In this document: positions 1 to 8,134 of the stretch, in pieces
How the letters are laid out: each line of letters starts with the position of its first letter
Position numbering within the stretch: the stretch's first letter is position 1
From: Aeromonas lacus
Lineage (GTDB): Bacteria; Pseudomonadota; Gammaproteobacteria; Enterobacterales; Aeromonadaceae
Assembly: GCF_000764665.1 (NCBI RefSeq)
Contig: NZ_JRGM01000176.1
Location: 1-64,000 of the forward strand
Reading direction: 5' to 3'
Length of the DNA: 64,000 nucleotides
Notes under the pieces: generated by a model
The model's database searches: none
What the model was told of the DNA's origin: nothing
What the model saw: only the letters and a program-made list of their open reading frames with translations
Translations under genes and position numbers: made by a program

Positions 1-307
1 CTAACATAAGCAAATGGCATGTAAGTGGAAGTTTAGGCGTATAGAATTAATTAAAGCCGTAGGTTCGATTAGCGAAACGCCCCTTTCCAGTAAAATCAGG
101 GGGGGTGTATCAATATATTAAAAATCATCCTTGGATAAGATTAAATAACGCAACCAAAGAGAGATATTTCCTTTCCGTGCGTTCGATTACGCTTCGCTAA
201 TCGAACCTACTCGAAATAATCAAAACCTGTGTTCAACTGGTTGAAAGTAATATTCCCGTGTTGGGTTTCGCTCCGCTCAACCCAACCAACCTTATCTATT
301 AAATGGC
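1..307. repeat. Intergenic region with palindromic repeat elements
   Basis: No gene is seen here. The stretch is AT-rich and holds three palindromic units. An 18-base sequence at 59-76 (GTAGGTTCGATTAGCGAA) returns as its exact reverse complement at 193-210. The second copy is part of a local hairpin, arms 181-189 and 198-206 (GTTCGATTA/TAATCGAAC) around a CGCTTCGC loop. A third hairpin of different sequence has arms 260-267 and 279-286 (GTTGGGTT/AACCCAAC) around a GC-rich loop. From general knowledge, hairpins of these two types recur between genes in many bacterial genomes; whether they are mobile or RNA-level elements here is not known. They lie just 3' of the hydrolase gene and could act as its transcript end. 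Confidence 0.7.
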
Positions 308-1096
308 TTATATCGCAGCCGTCTGGTTGGATATAAACGCCAACGACTGTCGATTAAAGTGCTCCGGCTGCTCCACATTGCAGACGTGACCGCAGTTTTC
401 GATGATCTCGAGCTGGCTGTAGGGATCGCGGGCCACCTGCTCGCGCACCGGTGCCAGAAACATATGATCCTCCTCCCCCATCACATAGAGGGTGGGAATG
501 GGCAGGGAGCGTTCGCGGAAGTAGCGCATCAGCGGGTTAACCTCGGTGGCGAGGCGGAACCAGCGCTTGAACTCTTTCTGGCAGAGCTTGCGGGCCTCGC
601 GCACAAAGAGGTTGCGCGACTCCTGATGGTGCTGGCGCGGCATGATGATGAAGGCAAACAGCCGGTAGAGCCACATATAGGGCAGGAAGTGCTGGCCGAG
701 TCGGCCCAGTTGCACCAGCACCCGCGAGCGGATATCGAGCCGCAGGATGGCGCCGCCCAGCACCATGCTCTTGACCCGCTCCGGGCAGAGCTCGGCCAGA
801 TGGCGAATAAGGATGGTGCCAAGGGAGATGCCGACAAAGTGGGCGCGGCGGATGTCGAGATGATCGAGCAGTCGAACGATATCCTCGGTCACGGCCCGAA
901 AGCTGTAGTGGCCCTTGACCACCTGTTGCAGCTGGTGGGACTGGCCGTGGCCGCGCAAGTCCAGCAGTAGCACATTGAAGTGCTCGCGATAGGCGCGCAG
1001 CTGCTTGAACCAGATGGAGGAGCTGCCACCGGCACCGTGGACAAACACCACCCAATCCCGCTCGGGACCCAGCTCAAAGGTCTTGTGATACAACAT
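308..1096 (-). CDS. Alpha/beta hydrolase fold protein
   Basis: A 262-residue hydrolase of the alpha/beta fold; substrate unknown. The oxyanion-hole HGAGG lies near residue 20, the nucleophile elbow GISLG puts the serine near residue 91, and a C-terminal CGH supplies the catalytic histidine near residue 237. The order and spacing match the esterase/epoxide-hydrolase group. No signal peptide is evident, so it should be cytoplasmic. The start at 1096 is preferred over an upstream ATG at 1195 because AAGGGAG precedes it and because it removes overlap with the divergent gene at 1210. The two genes share a promoter region of about 110 bases. Confidence 0.85.
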   Translation of the reverse strand: MLYHKTFELGPERDWVVFVHGAGGSSSIWFKQLRAYREHFNVLLLDLRGHGQSHQLQQVVKGHYSFRAVTEDIVRLLDHLDIRRAHFVGISLGTILIRHLAELCPERVKSMVLGGAILRLDIRSRVLVQLGRLGQHFLPYMWLYRLFAFIIMPRQHHQESRNLFVREARKLCQKEFKRWFRLATEVNPLMRYFRERSLPIPTLYVMGEEDHMFLAPVREQVARDPYSQLEIIENCGHVCNVEQPEHFNRQSLAFISNQTAAI

Positions 1097-1209
1097 CCAA
1101 TAGGCTCCCTTGGTGATGAGGGGTATACTCGGCAGCGCATAGTAACAGATGCTTTCCCCTGATTGATATGCAACCGCACTGCTCGGATCACCCACAGCGA
1201 GACCAGACC

Positions 1210-1593
1210 ATGGAGCTAACCCCTTTACGCCACTTTCTGCTCTCGTTGCCGGGCTGTCAGGAAGATACCCCGTTTGGCCCGGAGATCCTGGTCTACCGCA
1301 TCGCGGGCAAGATGTTTGCGCTGGTGGATTGGCAAGCTGACCCGCTCACCATCAACCTCAAGTGCGAACCCGAGCTGGCGCTGTTGCTGCGCGAGCTTCA
1401 CCCCGAGGTGAAACCGGGCTGGCATATGAACAAGCAACACTGGAACACAGTGACCCTGAACAGCACCTTGCCGGATGATCTCTGGCAAGGCTGGGTGCAC
1501 CACTCCTATGAGCGGGTGATCGCCGGCTTGCCGAAATCCAAGCGGCCCATGGCGCCCGCCCGCAATGCAGCGGATCAGGGTGCCTCGGCATGA
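1210..1593 (+). CDS. MmcQ/YjbR family protein
   Basis: A 127-residue protein of the YjbR/MmcQ (DUF419) family, a small double-wing fold described as DNA-binding-like; cellular role not established. Family features visible are the start MELTPLRHFLLSLPG, the FALVDW segment and the NKQHWNTVTL motif near residue 80. The ATG at 1210 is chosen over one at 1168 because family members begin at this point and because 1168 would overlap the divergent hydrolase. Its stop overlaps the next gene's ATG (ATGA at 1590), so the two are probably translationally coupled. Confidence 0.85.
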   Translation: MELTPLRHFLLSLPGCQEDTPFGPEILVYRIAGKMFALVDWQADPLTINLKCEPELALLLRELHPEVKPGWHMNKQHWNTVTLNSTLPDDLWQGWVHHSYERVIAGLPKSKRPMAPARNAADQGASA

Positions 1594-2066
1594 CGCCTCT
1601 CCTCTTTATCGCCCCCCTTGGCGAGCAACATATTCCAGCCCTGATCACCCTGTTCGAGCAGGCAATCCGCCACACCGGCCCCCAGCACTACAGCCCGGAG
1701 CAGGTGGAGCAGTGGGCGCTCGGAGCCCATCATCCCGGCTTTGTCAGCCAGCTGCGCGAGCATCACGGCTGGGTTGCCATGCTGGGTGAAGCGCCTGCCG
1801 GTTTTGTCACCCTGAGCGCCGATGGCCACCTCAGCCTGCTCTACGTCAGTGCGGCCCACCAGCGGCAGGGGCTGGGCAATCTGCTGCTCACCACGGCGCT
1901 GGCAGGTGCCCGCGCACTTGGCATCAGCGCCATCACAACCGAGGCCAGCGCCTTCAGTTATGAGCTATTTTTACGGCATGGCTTTACCTTGACCGGCGTG
2001 GAAAGCGTGGAGCGCGGCGGAGTCAGTTTTACCCGCCACCGCCTGCACTGCTGCTTGCCAAGCTAG
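1590..2066 (+). CDS. GNAT family N-acetyltransferase
   Basis: A 158-residue acetyltransferase of the GNAT fold. The acetyl-CoA binding motif A is clear: LSLLYVSAAHQRQGLGNLLL around residues 88-107 with the R-Q-G-L-G pyrophosphate loop. It is followed by a motif B-like FLRHGFTLTG near the C terminus. Substrate is unknown. It starts within the stop codon of the YjbR-like gene (4-base overlap), forming a two-gene operon. A hydrophobic, Gln/His-rich N-terminal half is typical of single-domain members. Confidence 0.88.
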   Translation: MTPLLFIAPLGEQHIPALITLFEQAIRHTGPQHYSPEQVEQWALGAHHPGFVSQLREHHGWVAMLGEAPAGFVTLSADGHLSLLYVSAAHQRQGLGNLLLTTALAGARALGISAITTEASAFSYELFLRHGFTLTGVESVERGGVSFTRHRLHCCLPS

Positions 2067-2123
2067 ATCAAGCCACTAAAATACGCTTAATTTTCGTATT
2101 GTTACTGTATTGAGGCAGCAACC

Positions 2124-2462
2124 ATGGTGGTAGAGAGTGAAGGCTATATCTCGCTGATCGAGTATCTGGTGGAGAGTTTGGGACTGTTTGAAGCCCAGCA
2201 GCAGAACGCGGGTGGCGAGCAGACCATCGAGGATCTCGTCAGTAGCCGGGTGGCCAGCAACCTGATGGCTATCTGCGAGCAGAACCCCCAGCTGGCACCC
2301 AAGGTGCGCTTTACCATCATGCAGGAGGCGGACGCCGTGGTCGCCGATCTGGAAGAGGTGCTCTCCGCCGTCTGGCTGCGCGAGCCGACCCCGGAGCAGA
2401 AGGCCTTCCTCATCGAGTTCATCGATCTTATCAAGAATCTCTTCGACAGCGCGATCGCCTGA
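2124..2462 (+). CDS. DUF3802 family protein
   Basis: A 112-residue, acidic, mainly helical protein recognised as DUF3802, a small family I know from Vibrio, Shewanella and Aeromonas; its function is unknown. It has no membrane segment, signal peptide or metal-binding motif. The central stretch QADAVVADLEEVLSAV-like and the C-terminal EFIDLIKNLFDSAI suggest a helical bundle. It has its own AT-rich upstream region of 57 bases (TTTTCGTATTGTTACTGTATTGAGG) with GAGGCAG ahead of the ATG, so it may be transcribed separately from the acetyltransferase. Confidence 0.8.
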   Translation: MVVESEGYISLIEYLVESLGLFEAQQQNAGGEQTIEDLVSSRVASNLMAICEQNPQLAPKVRFTIMQEADAVVADLEEVLSAVWLREPTPEQKAFLIEFIDLIKNLFDSAIA

Positions 2463-2707
2463 CCGATCGCCCCTCCCGAGCTAAAACAAGCAGATATGAA
2501 AAGGGCCGCCTTGATGGGCAGCCCTGCTTGCTATCATTTTCAACCCGCCAGTGCGTTCACTCATCAGGCGGTTCTCAAGGCAAGAAATGTGTCTGGACTT
2601 CGCATCCGATCCCTGGACGCTACCTAGTTAGTCCCGACTGGTCGCAATAAGTTCCCTCCTCCGACCATTTATTTTCACTTTTTTTACGGAATCGACTACA
2701 AACCTGT
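2463..2707. other. Intergenic region with an imperfect hairpin
   Basis: This 245-base gap separates two convergent genes and shows no ORF or tRNA. One imperfect hairpin at about 2502-2525 (AGGGCCGCC / GGGCAGCCCT with one mismatch) is followed on the minus strand by a T run, so it could stop transcription coming from msrA. The remaining sequence is unremarkable. Confidence 0.4.
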
Positions 2708-3340
2708 TCAGCGGTTCAGGCTTGGCGGCAAACAGACTCCAATGCCACCCAATCCGCAGTAGCCATCCGGGTTCTTCTCCAGATATTGCTGGTGATAATC
2801 CTCGGCGTAGTAGAAAGGCGCCAGCGGCAGGATGCGGGTGGTAATGGCCCGGCTGTCACCACTCGCCGCCATGGCCTGCTGGTAAGCCGCCAGGCTCTGC
2901 TGGGCGATGACCTGCTGGCTCTCGTCGCCATAGAAGATGACCGAGCGGTACTGGGTACCAATGTCCCCACCCTGACGCATGCCCTGCGCCGGATCGTGCT
3001 GCTCCCAGAACAGCTTGAGCAGATCGCCATAGCTGATGACCGCCGGGTCAAACACCACCTGCACCGTCTCGGCATGACCGGTCAGCCCGCTGCAGACCTC
3101 CTTGTAGGTGGGATTGGGGGTGACGCCGCCCTGATAACCGGCGGCGGTGGAGTAGACCCCGGGCTGCTGCCAGAACAGGCGCTCCACACCCCAGAAACAG
3201 CCCATGCCAAACCAGGCGATCGCCATGTTCTCGGGCCAGGGCCCCTGAGTCGGATGGCCATTTACTGCATGCTGCTGGCCAATCACCATGGCCTCACTGC
3301 GCCCCGGCAACGCCTCTGCCGGCGAAATAATATGTTCCAT
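2708..3340 (-). CDS. msrA: Peptide-methionine (S)-S-oxide reductase MsrA
   Basis: Reduces methionine-S-sulfoxide in proteins or free form, repairing oxidative damage in the cytoplasm. The hallmark [11 protein letters not shown] contains the catalytic cysteine near residue 46. The family blocks [25 protein letters not shown] and GTQYRSVIF all follow in order, and the C-terminal [10 protein letters not shown] carries the resolving cysteines. At 210 residues it matches the longer enterobacterial type (about 212). The start at 3340 ([11 protein letters not shown]) is chosen because AAGGAG lies 9 bases upstream; an in-frame ATG at 3415 lacks this. It is transcribed away from argA. Confidence 0.95.
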   Translation of the reverse strand: MEHIISPAEALPGRSEAMVIGQQHAVNGHPTQGPWPENMAIAWFGMGCFWGVERLFWQQPGVYSTAAGYQGGVTPNPTYKEVCSGLTGHAETVQVVFDPAVISYGDLLKLFWEQHDPAQGMRQGGDIGTQYRSVIFYGDESQQVIAQQSLAAYQQAMAASGDSRAITTRILPLAPFYYAEDYHQQYLEKNPDGYCGLGGIGVCLPPSLNR

Positions 3341-3529
3341 CAAGCCACTCCTTGTAAAAACCGGTGCCAATGCACGATGACGAAAAGGAGCATCGAAGAT
3401 AACAGTTTGTGGCACCGGATCAACCGGCGCCTCCCACCCCTTTCCTCCTCTTCACACCCCTGCGCCTCTCCTGCCACTTTGGCCAGTTACGCCCGGGCAA
3501 GGCATCCTGTTGGCCAACAAACCCAACAA

Positions 3530-3568
3530 AATCAATATTTAGTCTTGATTTGTGAATTTATTTTCATA
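3530..3568 (+). promoter_or_regulatory. Tandem ARG boxes (ArgR operator) upstream of argA
   Basis: Two 18-base ARG-box-like sites lie 3 bases apart, the usual spacing for ArgR hexamer binding in gammaproteobacteria. The downstream site at 3551-3568, TGTGAATTTATTTTCATA, matches the consensus WNTNAATWWWWATTNANW at all but one position. The upstream site, 3530-3547 (AATCAATATTTAGTCTTG), keeps the left half and is degenerate on the right. Their position just ahead of argA fits arginine repression of its first biosynthetic step. The site also covers the ATG at 3552, an argument against that codon being the start. Confidence 0.72.
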
Positions 3569-3608
3569 TATTGAGCCAATCGCTGTTTTTTTATGGAAGA
3601 AATATCAA

Positions 3609-4937
3609 GTGCGTGAACGTGAGCCCAGTCTGGTCAATGCCTTTCGGCAATCTACTCCCTATGTCAATGTCCATCGGGGCGCCACCTTTGTACTGATGAT
3701 GGGGGGCGAAGCCGTCTGCCACCCCAACTTTGCCAATATCGTCAGCGATATCGCCCTGCTGCAGACTCTGGGCATACGGCTGGTGCTGGTGTTTGGTTCA
3801 CGTCCGCAAAACGATGAAGCGCTGGCCCGCGCCGGTATCGAGGCCCAGTACCACAAGCGGATCCGGGTCACCGATGACGAGAGTTTCGCCATCATCAAAC
3901 AGGTGTGTGGCGGCCTGCAGTACGACATCACAGCCCAGCTCTCCATGGGGCTCGCCAACACTCCGATGCAGGGTGCGCGGATCAGCGTGGTGAGCGGCAA
4001 CTTCGTCACCGCCCAGCCACTCGGGGTGGATGACGGCATCGACTTTTGCCACAGCGGCCGGGTGCGCCGCATCGACGTGGAGGGGATCACCCGCCAGCTC
4101 GATCAGAAGAGTCTGGTGCTCATCTCCCCCATCGGCTGCTCGGTCACCGGCGAGAGCTTCAACCTGAGCTCCGAAGAGGTGGCCCGCCGGGTGGCGGTCG
4201 ACCTCAAGGCGGACAAGCTTATCTGCTTCAGCAGCACCCAGGGGGTGATGGACAGACACGGCGAAGCCATCTCCGAGCTTTTCCCCGAACAGGCCGAAGA
4301 GCTGCTGGTGGAGCTGGAGCAGGCGGGAGAAGAGATGTCCGGCACCGCCCGCTATCTGCGCGCGGCGATAGCCTCCTGCCGCGGCGGAGTGCCCCGCTCC
4401 CATCTGGTGAGCTATCAGGATGATGGCGCCATGCTGCAGGAGCTGTTCAGCCGCGACGGCCTCGGCACCCAGATCGTGCGGGAGAGCGCCGAGCAGGCCC
4501 GTGCCGCCACCATCGAGGACATCGGTGGCATTCTCGATCTCATTCGCCCGCTGGAGGAGGAAGGGATCCTGGTGCGCCGCTCCCGCGAGCAGCTGGAGAT
4601 GGAGATCGACAAGTTCACCATCATCGAGCGCGATGGCCTCATCATCGGCTGCGCGGCCCTCTACTGCTTTATGGAAGAGGCGATGGCGGAGATGGCCTGC
4701 GTCGCCATCCATCCCGACTATCGCAACTCCAACCGGGGGGATCAGCTGGTGGCCAAGGTGGCCGAGCGGGCCAAACGGCTCGGCATCCGCCGCCTGTTCG
4801 TGCTCACCACCCGCTCCATCCACTGGTTCCGGGAGCGGGGGTTCGAACCGCTGGAGGTGGAGGATCTGCCGGTTGAGCGCCAACGCCTCTACAACTGGCA
4901 GCGTCGTTCCAAGGTTTTGTCAAAAACCATTGTGTAA
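3609..4937 (+). CDS. argA: N-acetylglutamate synthase ArgA
   Basis: Catalyses acetyl-CoA + L-glutamate to N-acetylglutamate, the first step of arginine synthesis, and is normally feedback-inhibited by arginine. The N-terminal amino-acid-kinase-like regulatory domain ([29 protein letters not shown]) is joined to a C-terminal GNAT domain ([20 protein letters not shown], then [10 protein letters not shown]). The strong block [11 protein letters not shown] and the run into [13 protein letters not shown] match E. coli ArgA almost residue for residue. The GTG at 3609 (GGAAGA upstream) gives 442 residues, like E. coli's 443; an ATG at 3552 would add 19 and lies inside an ARG box. An AT-rich inverted repeat at 4935-4960 may end the transcript. 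Confidence 0.95.
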   Translation: MREREPSLVNAFRQSTPYVNVHRGATFVLMMGGEAVCHPNFANIVSDIALLQTLGIRLVLVFGSRPQNDEALARAGIEAQYHKRIRVTDDESFAIIKQVCGGLQYDITAQLSMGLANTPMQGARISVVSGNFVTAQPLGVDDGIDFCHSGRVRRIDVEGITRQLDQKSLVLISPIGCSVTGESFNLSSEEVARRVAVDLKADKLICFSSTQGVMDRHGEAISELFPEQAEELLVELEQAGEEMSGTARYLRAAIASCRGGVPRSHLVSYQDDGAMLQELFSRDGLGTQIVRESAEQARAATIEDIGGILDLIRPLEEEGILVRRSREQLEMEIDKFTIIERDGLIIGCAALYCFMEEAMAEMACVAIHPDYRNSNRGDQLVAKVAERAKRLGIRRLFVLTTRSIHWFRERGFEPLEVEDLPVERQRLYNWQRRSKVLSKTIV

Positions 4938-4991
4938 CTCATTGATTCTGCGTTGAGTTAGCTGACATTTTGAACTTTTTTACAAACTCGA

Positions 4992-5021
4992 TTGACAGTC
5001 CAATCCAACGCAAGGTATTTC
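4992..5021 (+). promoter_or_regulatory. Candidate sigma70 promoter of lysC
   Basis: A perfect -35 TTGACA at 4992-4997 is followed 18 bases later by TATTTC at 5016-5021. Transcription would begin near 5027, exactly where the structured lysine leader starts. This is pattern-based only. Confidence 0.55.
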
Positions 5022-5026
5022 TAAAT

Positions 5027-5266
5027 GCACTCCACCGCCATGGTGGAGCCAGAAGAGGAGCGCTGCCCAGGCAGCCCGAGGGAGGACGCCAGAGTCCGGT
5101 GAACTTGGGTCAGGGGGAGCAGCGCCGAGACATCTGAGGAGACTGGAAACCTCAGTGTCGGCTGCGGGGGCTGAATCCCCCGGGTTGTCATCGGTAGTGG
5201 TCATCCCCCACCGCGCCCTGTCAGGGGCGGGTACGGGATGGGCTCTGCGGGTGGAGTGCTTCTGGC
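5027..5266 (+). promoter_or_regulatory. Lysine riboswitch (L box) in the lysC leader
   Basis: The leader closely follows the E. coli lysC lysine riboswitch. Shared blocks in order are a 5' hairpin, GCCAGAAGAGG, the GGAGGACGCCAGAGTCC-like segment, CCTGAGG-type and CTCAGTGTCGGC-type arms, GGGGGCTGAATCCCCC, GGGTTGTCA and a closing CTTCTGGC. The P1 stem is a perfect 8 base pairs, 5048-5055 with 5259-5266. A second possibility is visible: 5027-5036 is exactly complementary to 5250-5259, so the 5' flank could compete with P1 formation. Lysine binding is expected to reduce lysC expression; the expression platform (5267-5359) carries CCTCCTCC that could mask the AGGAG of lysC. Confidence 0.93.
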
Positions 5267-5359
5267 CGGGATCGCTTCGCACATTCCTGCCATTTTCAGC
5301 CTCCTCCTCTCTTTTTTGCCCGATGGATCCGGATTTTTAAATTAAGACAGGAGTAAGCA

Positions 5360-6712
5360 ATGAGCCCGATCAATGTCGCCAAGTTTGGCGGAACCAGTGT
5401 CGCCAACGCCGCGGCCATGAACAACTGCGCCGATATCGTGCTGGCCAATCCCGCCACCCGCATCGTGGTGCTGAGTGCCAGCGCCGGCGTCACCAATCTG
5501 TTGGTGGCACTGGCGCAGGGCGAGCTGGACGACGCGGGCCGCGAAGCCCAGCTGGCCAAGCTGTCCGACATTCAGCAGACCATTCTGGCCGACCTTGGTC
5601 ACCCCGCCGAAGTGACGGCCTCGATCCACGATCAGCTCGGCGAGATCCGCACCATGGCGCAGCAGGCCAGCCAGCAGACCGATGCCGAACTGGCTGATCG
5701 CCTCATCGCCTACGGCGAACTGATGTCGACCCGCCTTTTTACCGAGTTGCTGCGCCAGCGCGGCGTCAATGCCCACTGGCAGGATGTACGCCAGCTGATG
5801 CGCACCGACAGCCGCTTTGGCAAGGCCACCGTCGACCTGAACGCGACTCGCGATCTCTGCCAGCAGACGCTGGGCCCGGTGCTCGGCGACACCCTCGTCA
5901 TCACCCAGGGCTTTATCGGTGCCGATGGCGATGGTCGCACCACCACGCTTGGCCGTGGCGGCTCCGACTACAGCGCGGCCCTGCTCGCCGAAGCGCTCGA
6001 TGCCACCAGTATCGAGATCTGGACTGATGTACCCGGCATCTACACCACGGATCCGCGCCTCGTCACCCGGGCCCGCCCCATTCCCGAAATCAGCTTTGTC
6101 GAGGCGGCAGAGATGGCCACCTTCGGCGCCAAAGTGCTCCACCCGGCCACCTTGCAACCGGCGGTGCGCCAGAACATTCCGGTCTTTGTCGGCTCAAGCA
6201 GGGAGCCGCAGGCGGGGGGAACCTGGATCCGCTCCACCACGGACACAAGCCCGCTGTTTCGCGCCGTGGCCCTGCGTCGCCAGCAGGTACTGGTCACCCT
6301 GCACAGCCTCAACATGTTCCACGCCTATGGCTTTCTGGCCGAGGTGTTCGGCATTCTGGCCCGTCACCGCATCTCGGTTGACCTCATCACCACCTCGGAG
6401 GTGAGCGTGTCGCTCACCCTGGATCACACCGGCAGCCAGAGCAATGGCGAACCGGTACTGAGCGACAAGGTGCTGGCCGAGCTCAGCCAGCTCTGCAAAG
6501 TCGAGGTGGAGAACGAGCTGGCTCTGGTGGCGCTGATCGGCAACCGGATGAGCGAGGTCAACGGGGTGGGCAGCCGGGTATTCGATGCCCTGCGCGACCA
6601 CAACATCCGGATGATCTGCTACGGCGCCAGCGCCCACAACCTCGGCTTCCTGGTCAAAGAGGGCGAAGCGGGCCAGATCGTCAACCGCCTCCATCAGGAG
6701 CTGCTGGACTGA
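5360..6712 (+). CDS. lysC: Lysine-sensitive aspartate kinase III LysC
   Basis: Phosphorylates L-aspartate to aspartyl-4-phosphate, the entry step to lysine, methionine and threonine. The kinase domain opens with VAKFGGTSVAN, and the nucleotide and substrate blocks TTTLGRGGSDYSAALLAEAL and WTDVPGIYTTDPR follow. The C-terminal third (residues about 305-450) contains the paired ACT domains that bind lysine, with HSLNMFHAYGFLAEVFGIL and VDLITTSEVSVSLTLD. The 450 residues match E. coli LysC (449). AGGAG stands 6 bases before the ATG. Control is by the upstream lysine riboswitch plus expected allosteric inhibition. A shared terminator at 6741-6766 follows. Confidence 0.96.
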   Translation: MSPINVAKFGGTSVANAAAMNNCADIVLANPATRIVVLSASAGVTNLLVALAQGELDDAGREAQLAKLSDIQQTILADLGHPAEVTASIHDQLGEIRTMAQQASQQTDAELADRLIAYGELMSTRLFTELLRQRGVNAHWQDVRQLMRTDSRFGKATVDLNATRDLCQQTLGPVLGDTLVITQGFIGADGDGRTTTLGRGGSDYSAALLAEALDATSIEIWTDVPGIYTTDPRLVTRARPIPEISFVEAAEMATFGAKVLHPATLQPAVRQNIPVFVGSSREPQAGGTWIRSTTDTSPLFRAVALRRQQVLVTLHSLNMFHAYGFLAEVFGILARHRISVDLITTSEVSVSLTLDHTGSQSNGEPVLSDKVLAELSQLCKVEVENELALVALIGNRMSEVNGVGSRVFDALRDHNIRMICYGASAHNLGFLVKEGEAGQIVNRLHQELLD

Positions 6713-6740
6713 CCCTCACGGTTGACAAATCCGACCATGC

Positions 6741-6766
6741 AAAAGGGCACTCGCGAGGTGCCCTTT
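6741..6766. terminator. Bidirectional intrinsic terminator (lysC / kinase-like gene)
   Basis: Inverted repeat AAAAGGGCAC...GTGCCCTTTT with a short CG-rich loop. A/T tracts flank both sides, so it serves the convergent genes on both strands. Confidence 0.9.
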
Positions 6767-6793
6767 TCATTTCTGTTTCGCTGAGGCGTTGGC

Positions 6794-7879
6794 TCAGGCG
6801 CAGGTAGTCACTGGCAACTGGCACGCCATCACCTCTCGGCGCTGGCGCTGCAATCTGGCCAGCAGCTCGCTCTGGCCCAGCCCCAGCTCTTCGCTGGAGA
6901 GATTGTCGACCAGCTGCTCGTAGTGGTCGGTCACCGCCAGCTCCAGCCAGTCGAGACGACGCAAAGTGAGTGGGCTGCAGCTGCGGCCACTGAGATCGTC
7001 AGCCACATCGAGCCGGTGGCTGCGATACATATCTCGCCACCAGTTGGCGACCAGCGCCTCGTCGCTCGCCAGCGCGGCGCTCCACTCCCCCTGCAGGGCG
7101 TGCAGACGAGCCAGCACCGGGGCACTGGCTCCTTCGCGGATCAGGTGATGGATCTCCCGTTTCACCCACTTGAGGCAGAGTTCGCGCCAGTAGCGGAACT
7201 GCGGCAAGGGATCGGCCTCATCTAGCCAGAGCCCTGACAGAGTGCGGGTCTCAAGCCGCTCCGGCACATGAAATTGCGGGTCGACCAGCCCGTTGGAGTT
7301 GTATTCGAAGCGGGGATCAAAGGGCCACATGTAACCAAAATCGAACACGCTGATCTGCTCGCCGTCATCGAGCAGATTGCCCGGGCTCGGATCCCAGTCA
7401 AACCAACCCCAGCGGGCCAGCTCCCCCTGCACCTCCAGCATCTGCGCCAGATTGCGCTCGTTGAGCTGATGCACAGGCACGCCCCGCAGCCAGGGCGAGA
7501 CCAGAATGCCGGCACGGGCAGAACCAAAGCTGGTACAGACCACGTGGGAGAGTACGGTGGGATGCAACTCGCGCAGCGCTTCAATTTCGCGGCGCCGCTC
7601 CAGTTCGGTGAGGAAAGCGGTCTTGCCATCGAGGTTGGCGACCAGCGAATCGTTGCGGCGCCGCTTGAGGCACCAGTGATGGCCATCGATCTTGAGATGA
7701 AACACCTCGGCGGTAAGACCGTGACGATAGACCTTGATCACCGACGGATGGGAATCCTTGAGTTTGACCAGCTGCGCCACGGGAAGCGGACAATCACGTT
7801 CGCGCCCGACCCGGATCTCCTCCTTGCTCTCGAGCATACGCAGCAATCTGGCTTGCCGTGCCATCACCTTGGGATTCAT
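6794..7879 (-). CDS. Protein kinase-like fold protein of unknown role
   Basis: A 361-residue cytoplasmic protein not assigned to a named family. It carries the skeleton of a kinase/phosphotransferase fold: a possible beta-strand lysine in HHWCLKRRRND (near residue 90), a catalytic-loop-like FDWDPSPGNLL (D and N at the positions of HxDxxxxN) and then SVFDFGYMWPFDP, a DFG-type metal-binding motif. A tail of about 130 residues rich in R/L/E, probably helical, follows. The start at 7879 (MNPKVMARQ) has GGAGGT 7 bases upstream. It is convergent with lysC and divergent from the LtaS-like gene. It could phosphorylate a protein, lipid or small molecule; nothing nearby settles this. Confidence 0.7.
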   Translation of the reverse strand: MNPKVMARQARLLRMLESKEEIRVGRERDCPLPVAQLVKLKDSHPSVIKVYRHGLTAEVFHLKIDGHHWCLKRRRNDSLVANLDGKTAFLTELERRREIEALRELHPTVLSHVVCTSFGSARAGILVSPWLRGVPVHQLNERNLAQMLEVQGELARWGWFDWDPSPGNLLDDGEQISVFDFGYMWPFDPRFEYNSNGLVDPQFHVPERLETRTLSGLWLDEADPLPQFRYWRELCLKWVKREIHHLIREGASAPVLARLHALQGEWSAALASDEALVANWWRDMYRSHRLDVADDLSGRSCSPLTLRRLDWLELAVTDHYEQLVDNLSSEELGLGQSELLARLQRQRREVMACQLPVTTCA

Positions 7880-8134
7880 ACATGTACCTCCTGTCGCTAC
7901 TGAGAGACTAAACAGCAGCTCTCCCGCAGACCAGCAGCAAACGTTCATGATGACGCTTTCATCACATATTCCGGACAACCTCTCGATCGGGATCACAATA
8001 TGCAGGGCCAGAGTGCAACCAAAAATTCATTAAGCGGTCATTAAATTGACATCCATGAACCGGCCACGCACCATCGGGTCAAATAGTATGCAGATGATCT
8101 GCATCTCTCTCACTTGCTCAAAGGATGAGCTGAT

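Noticed and set aside
3552-3608. Upstream ATG start for argA
   Set aside because: It lies within an ARG box and adds 19 residues not found in ArgA homologues.
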